Source: Viscum album
Lineage: Eukaryota > Streptophyta > Magnoliopsida > Santalales > Viscaceae
Assembly (NCBI GenBank): GCA_963277665.1
Contig: OY728166.1
Coordinates: forward strand, 550,495,219 to 550,559,218
DNA: 64,000 bases
Direction: 5' to 3'
Shown here: piece after piece, positions 1 to 11,800 of the stretch
How positions within the stretch are numbered: the first letter of the stretch is position 1
Layout: every line of letters starts with the position of its first letter
Translations under genes and position numbers: made by a program
The notes under the pieces: model-generated
What the model saw: only the letters and a program-made list of their open reading frames with translations
Told to the model about the DNA's origin: nothing
The model's database searches: none

Positions 1-1420
1 TTGATTTATGTTTTAGTGGGTTCTTGGGGTTTGTGGGATGTGGTAAATGGTGTACTCAGTTTTAGATTATTTTATTCTAATGGGTTTCTCCTATTTTATG
101 TTTTCTTTTCAGTTGGAAATCTCTTCTGCTGTGTTCCTCTCTTCTTCCATGAACGCACCTCTGTCGTGTGCTTAACAACACCTTCGCGGTGAGTTCTCTC
201 CAGTTACTCATTGGTTCCCTCTTGTTCACATGTTATTACTGTTTGATATTGATGGTTATAAAGTGACATGTACAGGCTAAATGCCTCGCTAAAAATCATG
301 GTCGTTAGTGGTCCTTGATTGCACACTAAATGAATTTAATGTTGGTTGGTTCATGTTAAACATTAGAATATGAAAATCGGTAATTTACGTATACTTGACT
401 TATGAATGAACACCCCCAAGAAGATAAATCATCTCTGATAACCCCTGAATTAACAAAAAAATTGAATAAGGGATGCTTTGTAAAATCTAAAATTGTTATT
501 GTTTGGTTTGTATGGTGTTGTGATTGTGATTAGGATTGTGTTTTTGTATGGTGTTGCGGTTGTTGACATGATTGATATGCCATTTGTTTTCCATGTTGTT
601 GTTCTTCCACCATTAAATATCAATCCAAAATTTAACCATTTCAATGGCACCACCACTTTGTTACTAGTGCAATTCCACTGAATCCTAGAAAACCACTTCT
701 AGATCACTCTATGAGACACTTTAAAATACATGGTATGTAGTCTTGTTACATAGAACATGCTTCACCATACATGGATTTCATAATGATTTTAATTCCACAC
801 AACATTTATCTCCAAAATTTACACCACGTGACTAATCTTCTGACTCAAACTTTGAATAAGATTCATTTTAAATGTTACATGTCTTGTGAACCTAGGTCAC
901 ACACAATTTATCTCCAAGAAATATACTTTATCATGAAACCATGTGCATGCCATGAAATAATGGTAGAACCATATGACATGTGTTTTACATCACTCACACA
1001 ATGTACAGATTCTGTAGAAACATGATGTGTATAGACTATACCCCCTAGTGGTCATGTAAGGACTACACACCGTGTATTTCACAAAAATGAGATGCATAGC
1101 TGGTGAGGTGACTCAATATGTATCTAAATACATGCCTTTAGCTCAATTTGTTCTATATTCCATGTATTTTGAAAGGAATTATTCGGGCTTTGTAAGAATA
1201 CCTTGGAATAAATTTGATATATGTTAGATTAAATCATGTATCTTGTCCATACACGATGTTCACCCTACTGAACACACCATGTGTATGGATTTCACATGAG
1301 TTTAGGGGTATTTTTACCATGATTTGTTTTTACAAAACCCAAACAAGGCTACTTGATTAATTAAAAAAATTAGGCAATTTCGAGATCAAACCCATAAAGA
1401 CGATTAATATGAATAAATAA
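1..1420. other. Non-coding stretch upstream of the CACTA transposase
   Basis: No recognisable protein. Bases 112-190 look like a small exon: a pyrimidine-rich run ending in TTTTCTTTTCAG precedes it and CGGTGAGTTC follows it. It could be an untranslated first exon of the transposon, but this is only a pattern match. Between about 730 and 1320 there are scattered short related words around ACACCATGTGTAT and ACACCGTGTA. They are too irregular to call a repeat array. Confidence 0.3.
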
Positions 1421-1645
1421 TGGATGAATTCCAATCGGTTGAAAAAAGAGTATGAAGATGGCGTGAAAGAGTTTATCAATTTTGTTGAAGATAATGCATG
1501 TGACCCTTCTCAAATCTTTTGTTCGTGATTAAGCTATTGTTATTCAAGACAAATTAGTCTAGAGGAGTTGGAAGAACACCTGATCTGTCACGGAATAGAT
1601 CAAAGTTATAAATTTATGAATAAACATGGGGAAAAAAGAATGTAG
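1421..1645 (+). pseudogene. CACTA transposase N-terminus: transposase-associated domain
   Basis: Translation from TGG at 1421 gives a Trp-Met start followed by EYEDGVKEFINFVEDNA and, further on, LEELEEHLICHGIDQSYKF. This is the transposase-associated domain that opens plant TNP2 transposases, where it probably helps DNA binding. The family's Cys-Pro-Cys...Cys cluster is damaged: the residues after QIFC read Ser-stop. The reading frame runs to a stop near 1643 and the TNP2 body resumes at 1663, so this is the same gene and not a separate one. Identification is from motif memory, not a search. Confidence 0.7.
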
Positions 1646-1662
1646 GTAGTGGCTCATATAAC

Positions 1663-2182
1663 ATGGAATTATATAAATCATCTGATATGATTAGAAGCAT
1701 GAATAGTGAAGACGATCGTATGGAGGGTGTGATTACAAATGTGAATGATGATGATGATCGTATTGAGAAAATGACAAGAATAGTTGAAGATGAACATCAT
1801 CATTTCCCAAAATTGTTTGAGAAGTTAAGGAGTTGTGAAAAAACGCCATTCTATGCTGGTTGCACTAAATATACAACTTTTTCCGCCGTATTGACACTGT
1901 ATAATTTGAAATCATGCAACGGGTGGAGTGATGCCAATTTTACGGAACTACTTTCTCTCCTGAATGAAATGCTCTCATAAGATAATGAACTTCCAATCTG
2001 GAAATACTATGAGAAAAGAATGCTACGATCGATGGGTATGATATCTCATAGAATACATGACTCCCTAAATGACTGTATATTGTTTTGCAAGGACCACAAA
2101 TAACTTAATGAATGCCCAAGGTGTGGTGCTTCTCGATACAAGAAAGATGATTCTAGACCTACGAATGTTGTAAGGTAAATTC
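1663..2182 (+). pseudogene. TNP2-type CACTA transposase, N-terminal part
   Basis: One frame from 1663 to about 2180, broken by stops at 1978 and near 2100. It contains the order usual for TNP2 proteins: an acidic linker (NDDDDRIEK), a FEKLRSCEKTPFYAGCTKYT stretch, a YNLKSCNGWSDANFTELLSLL block, and the CxxC cluster NECPRCGASRYKKDD. In the family this zinc-binding region precedes the transposase core and takes part in binding element ends. Only point stops break the frame, which suggests slow decay without deletion. Next comes a frameshifted bridge (2190-2380) to the core. Confidence 0.8.
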
Positions 2183-2229
2183 CAATTATTCCCAGGTCTA
2201 AGTGCCTATATGGAAGTTAGGAGACTGCA

Positions 2230-2870
2230 AAGAAAACTGACATGGAATGCAGATACAAGAATTAAATATGGGAAACTATGTCACTCGGTAGACTCTCCTC
2301 AGTGGAAGAGAATTGATCACGAGTATCCAGAATTTTGGAATGAGTAGAGAAACCTTCGTCTGGCGTTATCTACAGATGGGGTGAATCCTTTTGGTTTTCA
2401 AATTAACAGTCACAGTACATGGCCAGTTATGTTTTTAAACTATAACTTACCACCGTGGTTATGCATGAAACGAAAATACATCAAATTATCTATGCTTATA
2501 TCAAAACCAAAACAACCGGGTAATGATATTAATGTTTATTTGGCCCAATTGATTGAGGATTTGATGTTATTGTGGGATTCAGGTGTTACGTTGTATGGTT
2601 CATACAAAAATGAATATTTCACTATGAAATCTATGTTGTACGAGACATTAAATGACTTTCCTACTTATGGAAATTTTTCAGGATATAGCATTAAAGGAAC
2701 TCATGGGTATCCCATTTGCAAACAAGGTACACAATCAATTAGGTTGAATCATTCATCGAAAACTGTGTTTCTATGACATCACAGATTTATACCCTGACGA
2801 CATAAGTACCGGTCTTGGAGGACATCATTAGACAGATGTTTATAAGAACGTGCAACACCGTCTCCACTCA
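2230..2870 (+). pseudogene. TNP2-type CACTA transposase, catalytic core (Transposase_21-like)
   Basis: The open part 2381-2776 encodes VNPFGFQINSHSTWPVMFLN, NLPPWLCMKRKYIKLSMLIS, KQPGNDINVYLAQLIEDL and NDFPTYGNFSGYSIKGTHGY. These are hallmark strings of the plant TNP2 core, which cuts and rejoins element ends. The flanks belong to the same protein: about 2290-2380 gives EYPEFWNE and RNLRLALSTDG in frame with one stop, and 2777-2860 gives a HRRFIPDD stretch in another frame. Expected continuation cysteines (PIC) are present near the end. Frameshifts at both edges make it non-functional. Confidence 0.85.
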
Positions 2871-2934
2871 TAGGTGATCGATTTTTTGAGAAAGTAAATG
2901 ATTTGGACATTACTTTTGGTTAATCATTTTCGAA

Positions 2935-3225
2935 AAACCTTACAAAAACAGGTTGGAAAAAGAGTTCGGTTTTTTTAGTTACCATACTGGAATTGTCTGT
3001 ATGTCAGACATTTTCTAGATGTTAATCATGTTGAAAAAAATGTATTTGATAGTGTAATCGACATATTGCTAAATGCACCCGGAAAAACAAAGGATGGAAT
3101 TATGGCGAGATTGGACATGGTCGAGATGGGAATATGAGAAGTGTTTACACCAGTGAAGGGTGAAAAACAATCATTTCTTCCTTCTGCTACTTACAATCTT
3201 TCCAGTTAGGAGATATATCAGTTTT
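2935..3225 (+). pseudogene. TNP2-type CACTA transposase, end of core
   Basis: In changing frames this stretch gives GWKKSSVFF, a VRHFLDVNHVEKNVFDS-like run, LLNAPGKTKDG and LDMVEMGI. These match the part of TNP2 that follows the core and carries the family's His-x-x-Lys-Asn-Val block. Several one-base shifts are needed to read it, so it is clearly broken. It joins directly to the next segment. Confidence 0.7.
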
Positions 3226-3233
3226 GCAACATC

Positions 3234-4010
3234 TTGAATGACGTAAAGGTTCTAGAGGGGTATTCATCCAATATTAAGAACATCATATCAATGGGTGATT
3301 TAAAATTAAAGGGTATGAAATCACATGAATACCATGTTTTGATGAAAGATCTAATTCCTATAGCTTTAGGTTTCATTTTTCCCACGAATGTTCGTCATAC
3401 ATTAATGAATCTTTGTTTCTTCGTCAAAGCCATATGCAGAAAAGTTATAGACCCAGCGAAATTTCCAATTATGGAAAGAGAAATTTCCATCATATTATGT
3501 GAATTGGAATTGTTATTTCCACTGACATTTTTCGATATGATGGTTCATTTGATGGTTCATTTGGTGAGAGAGATTCGACTATGTGGTTCGGTACATTATA
3601 GATTGATGTTCCCCATTGAACAATATATGAATATTTTGAAAGTTTATGTCAGAAACTGAAGGCGTCCATAGGCTTGTATTGTGGAGAAATATATTTTTGA
3701 GGAATTCGTTGAATTTTGTTCTGAATACCTATCTGGTGTGGTAATCGTTGTCCTACAAAAATCTCATCTCACTAAGCGGCATGCGGGTGAAGGAATTTCT
3801 ATAAGAGAGGATATCACAATAAATATTACAGATCGGGAGCAGGCTCACCTTTACTTTTTGAATAACAGTTTCGATGTTGACCCATATGTTCAAACCCACA
3901 AAGAAATTCTTACGAATTTTAATCCTTCTAGGGATGAATAATGGATATCATATACACATAATCAACAGTTTATATAATGGTTTTGAGACCATATTTTCAA
4001 GCAGTTAGAA
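3234..4010 (+). pseudogene. TNP2-type CACTA transposase, DUF4218 region
   Basis: 3234-3659 encodes EGYSSNIKNIISMGDLKLKG, HEYHVLMKDLIPIALGF, AICRKVIDPAKFPIMEREIS and LVREIRLCGSVHYRLMFPIE. This is the DUF4218 domain found in plant TNP2 transposases. The protein continues after a frameshift at 3681-3941 (EEFVEFCSEYLSG, then QAHLYFLNNSFDVDPYVQTH) and weakly beyond to 4010. A short in-frame duplication, MMVHLMVHL, sits near 3540. The two pieces lie in the usual order and spacing, so they are one decayed gene. The domain's biochemical role is not established. Confidence 0.85.
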
Positions 4011-4142
4011 GAAAATCTAGACTCAATTTTAGAACGACTTCAATGGATAGCCGTAGGAGAAAGTTTGAATGTATTATATTACAATTCTTATGCAGTTAAT
4101 GGTTAAATATTCTCTACTAATTAACATGATAAATAAAGTACC

Positions 4143-4640
4143 ATGAAGAATAGTGGGGATACACTTGTGGCTGAGTCGATGCATTTTTTCGGTGCTAAGG
4201 ACAAAAATCAAATTTATGCGAATATTTCATTCTTTTTCATCATCAGACAAATATGGGAGTTGGATTATAAGAAATTCAAAGTGTCATTTTTTCAATGCAA
4301 GTGGGTTTATAATAAGAGTGTTGTTAATATAGATGAATGAGGATTCATGAAAGTTGATTTTAGTAAGGAAGGGGAGAAAAAAACCATTTTTAATGGTATC
4401 ACAGGTAGTACAAGTATTTTATGTTCCAGACCCCGTAAACCAAAAATTGTCAATTTTTCTCTTATAAAAAAAACAACTGAAGGGTCAGATGAAAGTTCAA
4501 CAGAGGTTGACCCTTTTATAGGGACTTCACAATCATTTCACAGTGGTCCCAATGTAGATGAAGTAATGTATGTTAGAGGAGACCACAATGAAGGTATTTA
4601 CATAGTCTATAGAGGATTCAAATATCTTCATCCATTAAAG
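4143..4640 (+). pseudogene. TNP2-type CACTA transposase, C-terminal DUF4216 region
   Basis: 4143-4340 encodes NSGDTLVAESMHFFGAKDKN, IYANISFFFIIRQIWELDYK and FQCKWVYNKSVVNIDE. This is the DUF4216 domain at the C-terminus of TNP2 transposases. A stop at 4338 is followed by a frame that continues to MYVRGDHNEGIYI near 4570-4610, a string also usual at the end of these proteins. Together with the preceding pieces the gene spans about 3.2 kb, or roughly 1070 codons, which fits the normal size of TNP2 proteins. About 130 bp of non-coding DNA separates it from the next gene. Confidence 0.8.
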
Positions 4641-4767
4641 AAAAAAAGAGAGTATAATAATAAGTTTATTTGTTTATTGTAACATTCATTGTGTTACGTT
4701 ATGTTATTATCTGTCTGCTACTACTTTTATGTAATCTAAATTAAATGTTAAACCACTTCTGCAGATA

Positions 4768-5329
4768 ATGTCTTCTGCACCTTTTGATGTGCCCAATCCC
4801 GATGAAAAAAAGGTCTCTCAACCACCTACTGGTGGTCCCATTTCAGAGCAACAATAGGTTTGTCATCCAGCAGCTAGTGGTCCAATTGCAGATCAATAAC
4901 AAGTTTCTCAACCAGATGCTAGTGGTTGCAGTGCAGAGCAACCACAGGTTTCTCAACCTTTTGTTGCTGGTCCCAGTGCTGAGGTACAACAGGTTTCTCA
5001 ACCTATTGCAGTTGGTCCCAGTTTCGATGCAAGTGCTCCTGGGGAACATATTGATGATACTTCTGAGGAAATGGTAGGAAATGAAACCCTAAAGGCTAAA
5101 AAAACAAGATCGTCGTTGTTTTATACTGTTAGCCAAAATGCTTAAGGAAAAAGTAAAATTTATCAAATATGAGGTGGGATAGAATAAGAGAATCCAACAT
5201 GTTAACTCTAATAGAGGCATCTTTAGTAGCTACATTGGAATAGTCACTCGATAATGTGTGCCGATTGATGTACAGTCGTGGCACTATGTTGTCACCGGGG
5301 TGAAGACACTAATGTGGGAAGAGATTATG
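4768..5329 (+). pseudogene. Second CACTA gene, 5' exon with 15-residue repeats
   Basis: An ATG at 4768 opens a frame encoding five copies of a 15-residue repeat (consensus QVSQPxAxGPSAEQx) and then an acidic tail (DDTSEEM). Stops at 4855 and within the second repeat break it. After frameshifts the segment 5210-5329 gives a SYIGIVTR and SWHYVVTGVKTLMWEEIM run, which resembles the start of the plant CACTA second protein (Transposase_24 type). It ends at a plausible splice donor (ATG|GTAACA, intron 5330-5413). The gene follows TNP2 on the same strand, as in other plant CACTA elements. Confidence 0.6.
4810..5034 (+). repeat. 45-bp coding tandem repeat, five units
   Basis: Units begin at 4810, 4855, 4900, 4945 and 4990, each exactly 45 bp. 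In frame each encodes a variant of QVSQPxAxGPSAEQx. The units differ from each other, and two premature stops have arisen, both at third-base-preserving CAG/CAA positions that became TAG or TAA. The period is a whole number of codons, consistent with expansion while the gene was under selection. Confidence 0.85.
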
Positions 5330-5413
5330 GTAACATTATGATATCATTTTTTTAATTTATTAAAATAAAATATAATTCCAAAACATTGACTTACTCTTTA
5401 TCATCCATTGCAG

Positions 5414-6480
5414 AGTACATTTATAGTAGATTCCCCACACAAGAAATATGTATTAAGAGTTTCAGGAATGATTCATAGAGGTTTCTGCACAATTTTAGTG
5501 GAATATCGTCTTAAAGATACAGAAGTGAAAATCAAGCTGCACCACCTCCTCCTTATGCAAGCTTGATATCCCATGGAGTGTGGGATGCGTTTAGCAACCG
5601 TCGTGGGGAGCAGACTTTTCTGGTACATTGTGTGGGGTAATACGCTGTTTGACGTTTGCTTGTATTCATCATTCTGATTGACAGTTTTTTATTTATGAAA
5701 CAACAACTAAGTGCTGAAAATAAGAAACGCCCAACAGAACCAGTGTACCCTTACCATAAAGAAATGATGTGTTACGCTGCACTTGAGAAAAAATTGGTAC
5801 GTCTTTTAAATCTACCGTACTACTTGTATGTGACATAAAACAACACCATAACCATGTTTCTTTTTTTTATAAGCAGATTGATGAATCGAAATCAAATGCC
5901 ATATCCAACCCTCACCATGTGCTATAGAAGGAGGCTCGTGTAAATAAAGAGGGGATACAGATAGATGAAAACACACAAAAAGTGTGTGAAACATGTGTAA
6001 TAATGACATATTATAAATTTTATTTTCATTAAATCACTATTACATTACAATAATGACTTATTTTTGTATATTTTCTATCTGAAATAGTCACAAGACTCAT
6101 CAAAAACTACACCAGATGAAGACATACTTTCAGCAGCTTTGAAGCAGCCAGAACAGTGTGGCCGCTTTAGAGGTGAGGGTTTTAGAGTGACACCCCAAAC
6201 ATATGTTCAAAAACAAAAACAAGCGGAGGATCAAAATGAAAAATGGAAAAGATTCAAGAAAAATTATATATTATTCAAGAATAATTACAATACTGGAGAG
6301 AGATGATAAAAAATTGATGGGGGAGAGGCAAAGAGAAGAATCGAATCAACAACAACCCAAGTGTAATGATCCCGCCCAACCCCCCACCAGCGTTGACACG
6401 AGCCATTCCCTTAAACAACCTGACGTAAATGAGGTAATCAATGTTTTAATAACTAATTCTGTGAAATTTAATTTACATAG
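5414..6480 (+). pseudogene. Second CACTA gene, Transposase_24-like middle part
   Basis: An acceptor (CATTGCAG) ends at 5413 and the next exon encodes STFIVDSPHKKYVLRVSG. Later pieces include HGVWDAFSNRRGEQ (about 5572), KQQLSAENKKRPTEPVYPYH, ALEKKL (5695-5795), ARVNKEGIQIDENTQK (about 5935) and ALKQPEQCGRFRGEGFRVTP (about 6136-6195). These are typical of the uncharacterised plant transposase family often annotated Transposase_24 or Ptta/En/Spm protein. The last piece is the family's glycine/arginine-rich block followed by VTP. Coding is spread over several exons and interrupted by stops. Its role in transposition is not known with certainty. Confidence 0.65.
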
Positions 6481-6509
6481 ACATTGATACCATTCCTATA
6501 CTAATATTA

Positions 6510-8125
6510 TATAGGGTGAAAATGACTATGATTTATATCTATCAACTCCCACCCATTGCCTTGTAGCAAGGTCTACAGTGTTCAATACACAAAACGACAT
6601 GCTACACAATACACAACTTCCAAAAGATCATCTCAGAGTGTCAATTAATGTAGCTAATGACCCGAGTGCTGAGATACCTATTCCAAATGATGATGACGAC
6701 ATTCATACGGTTGAAAAATTTGTTGGAACATTCATCGCATGGCCAACAGTTCTTGAAAAAAAACATGTGTAAAAAAAGGTATCCAATTCCAAATTATTTT
6801 TAAAGATGGACCTTTAACATTTAATGAAAAAAGTTCTGAACTGATGAATGTTATTACCAAATGACAAATATTGTGGGGTGAAACGAAATATCTGCTCAAA
6901 AGTATCTCAAGGATCAACAAACCGATTGAAACTGTCTACTAAGGGCACCTTCACCATGCCCGTTCTATATCCACAGTTAATATCATTATAGGATCAAGAT
7001 GATACAACGATTAAAGATGACAATACTCACACAATTGATTTTGAAAAAAAATATATTTGGAGTGGAAAGATCATATTTCATTAGTGTTGAAAATGTAAAT
7101 GAACTCCTCATGTATGAATGCCTAGGCACCTCAGTTTTAAATGTATACATGAGGTATGTTTTCATGATTTAATTTTACAAAAGCTGATATACTCTGATAA
7201 TTATGACTAAATACATATTATATTTATCGCAGGCGTATATATGAAATTTTTTTAAGGGATTTCCCAATGAACAAAATTTTGGACTCATTAGTCCACACAT
7301 AACCTCTTCAAAAGATGAAATAGATTCTGATAAAGAGGCTGCAATAATCGCATCCCTTATCAAATCGTTTGAAATCAAATTTACGGATGACAGACTCTTT
7401 TTAATACCAACGATGCAAGGGTAAAACTATACAATTTATTCATATCAACTATATTTTCATTTCATTATTTATTTATTTTTTATTACTTTTAGGAGCCATT
7501 GGATGTTGATTGCAGTCAATTTGGATACTCCAAAGATTTATTTTCTGGATTCAATGCATGGATAACCGACAAACTGACCACACATGATGGCGTTTGTTAA
7601 TTTGTAATACACTAGATGAAAAATTTTAAAACTAAACATCTAGGTATATAATTTATGTAATATTTTAATGAGGATTCTATTATGATTGGGCGGTGCATCA
7701 ATATTGTCTAATGGATTGATTGAATCTTGGGCCTAAGGATAAGAATGCCTACAAGATCTACAACAGAAATAGTATCATAGTATATATAATAAAATTGTTC
7801 AATCCAAACACAAATGAAAATAAATTACTTATTGTTGTCTATGTTTCTGTAGTTTCAAAAAAACAAACAATCATAAATTACTGTCGTTATTATATGTGAA
7901 AAATTATGAAAGAGGTCGTATTTCATGAACAAACTAGCATCCCAGACGAGGTATTTTCGAAAATAATTACGAGTTCATTTAAAATATTGATTAATACTTT
8001 GTGAATTTATATTTTTTCAGTACTACCATGACTTTCGCAAAAACTCATATTCCGAAGATGATATAGATGTGTTTAGAAATGAATGGGCAGCATGCCTGAT
8101 GGAATATTGTACACAAATAGGATAA
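6510..8125 (+). pseudogene. Second CACTA gene, Ulp1/C48-like cysteine protease module
   Basis: The 3' part is a Ulp1-type (SUMO-protease-like) module common in plant CACTA elements. 6578-6770 gives DHLRVSINVANDPSAEIPIP and FVGTFIAWP; 7058-7153 gives FGVERSYFISVENVNELLMY. After an intron (7154-7232) comes NEQNFGLISPHITSSKDEID, and after a second intron (7421-7492) comes SHWMLIAVNLDTPKIYFLDS. The catalytic His codon is CAT at 7497, the Asp is GAT at 7548 and the Cys is TGT at 7882 in a CRYYM context. A third intron is 7951-8019, followed by SYSEDDIDVFRNEW. All three introns have GT...AG ends. A run of seven T near 7247 shifts the frame, and stops follow SMHG and CRYYM, so it is dead. Confidence 0.8.
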
Positions 8126-8780
8126 AGGTGAATTCCTACTACTTATGTTATCTATATATGATCATTGATTATCCTCCAACCTTATTTGGTGAATAACCTT
8201 GGATGATGAAGAAATTACATATTAGAGAAGATCAAGATACAATGAACAAAATGACTTCCTTCAAACATTATATAGCATGGTTTTTTCTGAAAAATGATCC
8301 AATTTCCAAGTAGGAATCTTAAATTTTATGTTTACACCATTATTGATTAAATAGTTTGAGCATATGAATCCCTTCTATGGATATGTACCAATTGTGGATT
8401 GATAATTCTCCGATGTATTGAAATCATAATTTATTAGTCAATTTTTTCTATCCTCGTATTTATATTATAGATCTTTGAACAAATCAATACTGAAGTAAGG
8501 CATGATGGTGTGCATTGCATGTGGGGTGAATGACGAAACCACTAAGGATAAACAAAATCCATTTTCCAACAAACGATGGATGGAAACAACAAATATGGTC
8601 TATATCCATCATTTTACGTTAGATATAGGGAATAAATTTAAACATTTCGGAAATTAATGTAGAGGGATCGTATTCAACATGAAGAGCTAGTATTTGAGAT
8701 CTGGAAAAAACCCGACTACACGCTGTGGGGAATATGATGCTTCTCAGATAACTTTTGATCACGTATGGATTAAAATTGGA
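8126..8780. other. Unassigned stretch after the CACTA protease gene
   Basis: AT-rich with no coding that I recognise. It may hold the 3' untranslated part of the second CACTA gene. I see no repeat or terminus in it. Confidence 0.3.
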
Positions 8781-8820
8781 GGAGTATAGGTGAAAACAAC
8801 ATGTGGTTTATGAGGACTAG

Positions 8821-8890
8821 ATGGATTATTGTTCTTTTTGTCACCGTTTGTGTCATTCAGTGGAGATTTTTAATAAGGGAGGGCCCTAGA
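8821..8890 (+). pseudogene. Possible CCHC zinc-knuckle scrap of a LINE ORF1
   Basis: Translation from 8821 gives MDYCSFCHRLCHSVEIFNKG, which fits Cys-x2-Cys-x4-His-x4-Cys except that the last Cys is Phe (TTT). Plant L1-type LINE ORF1 proteins carry such a knuckle after a short Tyr/Glu-rich lead. Surrounding sequence (8880-9250) is more GC-rich than its neighbours and changes composition abruptly, as an insertion would. No endonuclease or reverse transcriptase was found nearby, so this is a weak call. Confidence 0.3.
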
Positions 8891-11800
8891 ATGAGAACTG
8901 GTTAAGGACTGTAGAATGAAGGTTGTGGCTGGTCATGGATCTGTTCGAGGATAAGCCGATGTCTTTAGTAAGGCATTGGAGGTTAGTGCAAGGGTGGTAC
9001 CTGTTCTAGAGGAAGAATGATCAGAATTAAGTGGCAGGGAGGCTCAACCTACAGTGGTGGCTGATTAGAGGCAGGAGAAGAGGTCAGTAGAGAGTTGGGC
9101 GAGGATGGCCGGGGAACTGTGGTGATTTTTGGTAGCGTGAATGCCTAGGAAGGGTCAGTGATGGTTGATAAAGGGGATCGCTTCAAGGAACACAGTGAGG
9201 GGGAGGTGACTCTAGTTTAACCCAAGACAGGGGGCTAGAGGTATCGATATATTGGTGAGGCCTTTTATCCATTTAAGCAATTGGTTTTGAACCATCATAA
9301 ATAATTTATTATGATCAAGGTGGTTCACTTCCTAAATATATCAGGGATTTTCTTCCCCTGGGAGATGATCTCCTAATAAGGATACCCATGTCACTCCGTA
9401 CATACATAGGTATTGTCTACATAGATAGACACAATAGAAACAAATGAAATTAAACTCCTACATAGTGTAAAAACCCTATTTGAGCACCTGTTGATGGATG
9501 GAAAGGATGATAGGTTGTTGTTGTTAACATTCAATATGATCCTATTGTTTCTCGAAATAATATTCAAAAAAATTCATGACCAAGATGATAATTTTATTCC
9601 TTAGAGTGTGTATAAACACTCGCCTATGTTTTTTTTGATGAAGTGATCATTACAATAATCTATGTCACTAAATAATATCTATTTAATCTAATTATGATTG
9701 AGGTGTAATTTGTGTATATTGAATCAAATTTTAGAATATTATATTGAGTATCCTATTTAAAATAATTGAATTTTATAATGAATTTTATTCACTAGTTTTC
9801 TCATTTATTAGATTTAATGTGAGGTGGCCATGATACTCTGTAAAACTATGGATAAAAGAACATGCTTATTTATAACCCAAGCGTGTAATGACCCACATCA
9901 TTGTGGTTTAGAAATTACCAATGGAAATTGAATTTTCATTTATTGATGGTTTAATTTTTTGAACCAGGTCTCAGGTTGGGTCATTAAGAGTCCTAATGTC
10001 TCTAATAGGTGTTTCAGACATGTATTTGGGCTAGAGGGATATCATTGGGTTTTGGGAGGATTTCAAGGATGATTTGGGTAGTCATTCTATTGAAATATAG
10101 TAGAATTCAGCTACTCATAGTGTGGAAGGGTAATTCACAACATTAATGCATTTAATAGGATGATAATGGTTGTGAATGGGTAAAATGGGTGAAGTAAGGT
10201 TTTGGACCCAAAAAATAGTGATGTCACCACTTGGTTAATTTCATGTAACATGATTTAAAACTTATTTTTATGTTGGTGATGAGTTTATAAGGTATAACCC
10301 TCCTCAAGTTTCTTTGTTTGGGAACCATGTTCCTAGGGGGTGGCCAAACTTCATTCCCCTCATTTCGTCCCCATAGACCTGACTTGATTATAGGTTGTTC
10401 GTCATTTTGAATCAGTGTGGTATCTTCCCCTAAATCTACCTTGCTTCTCTAACATCTTGATCAATGATTTTCATTCAGTTTTTAGGGTTCTATGAGTAAT
10501 TATTATAACATAGTTTTGATAAATCATCGTTCATCATGGGACTTTTATATATGACTATTGGAGAATATCTCAAAATTTCATAAACTAGTAATCAATCATT
10601 ATTTGACACAAATTATATTTTGTGGAAGATTTATTTATGGTTTTTATAAAATTAATCTTAATTTGTCATAAATTTGGTAATATTGATTGTGGATTTAGTG
10701 TTTTCTAGGCTTAGGGTGCGTCAGGAGTGGATCACACCTAGTTTCTCAGCATTCTGGCTTTGTAGGAATACACGATGATTTTGGAACCTATTATACCATG
10801 GTGTATTTTTGTTTAAAATTAACTAATTATGTAATATAGTGTTGTTTGACATTAATACATGTGATCATGGACTCAGTTGTGGTTGGTATGAACTGATTAC
10901 ATAACTATTTTTTACCAGAAGTGGTATTTCCCCTCTGATCCCAACTGAGCTCCCCAAGTCCTCCCTCTCATGTAGCTAGTCAGGAGTAGAGTGAGGTGAA
11001 TCCTGTATGTGTGCCAAGTTCTTCCCTTTCTATTATCTAGGTATCTGTCTATAAAGGACTTTCCCTAAACACCGATCTGAGTACTGAAACGATTGTGTAA
11101 GAGTCACGGTGCTTCTTTCTCTATGATATCTTTTATAGGAATTCATTAGTGAATATCCATTGTAGGACATCTCCCCTAGAATACACTACTCTTTTTATAC
11201 AATCTATTTTGGAATAGAATCTGTTTTTGAATCTAATAGGATGTAAATACCCTATGATTAGCTAAAAGAAGGATGAAAACATCCTCTAGGTATAACTAGA
11301 GTGAGTCCTCTTCTACTATCTTGGAATCCCAGTAGTTTTTTAGAAATTTGAGTAAATAATGGTCCTGTTTCATGAGTGTTTTTCATTTCTTATATAGACT
11401 AACATTATAGCATATATCATGGGAATGTTCTTGGGTCCCCTATGTGTAATCATTGCTTGAAATATTCATGAAAGTTCCCATAATCCACAAACTATCCCAA
11501 AAATATTTACCTACCCATGTCATCACATCATAAAGGGGAAGGAACTCTCACTCTATAGTCATCTCTCCAAGACCTATGTACCAATGAAAATAAATGTTGT
11601 AAAAATTGACATTTTATTAATGTATGATTTCATATAAATGTTTAATTTATTTCATTATTGTATTACTAACAAAATATTTGTTTTCGTATGTGGGTGAAAG
11701 CATTTTTCTGAGTTCGAATTCTTTGTTCAGAAATCGCCGCCATAGACGACAATTTTGTAGAATCGATGGATGCAAAAAGGATGAAACATCAATGCTTTGT

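Noticed and set aside
1..192. 63-codon frame at the window start as a gene
   Set aside because: Hydrophobic, no motif, no ATG in the first codon. The region looks like intron plus a short exon at best.
730..1320. ACACCATGTGTAT-like words as the C1 5' subterminal repeats
   Set aside because: They do not match the 3' array word TTTATCAGYGCT, and CACTA ends share the same word at both sides.
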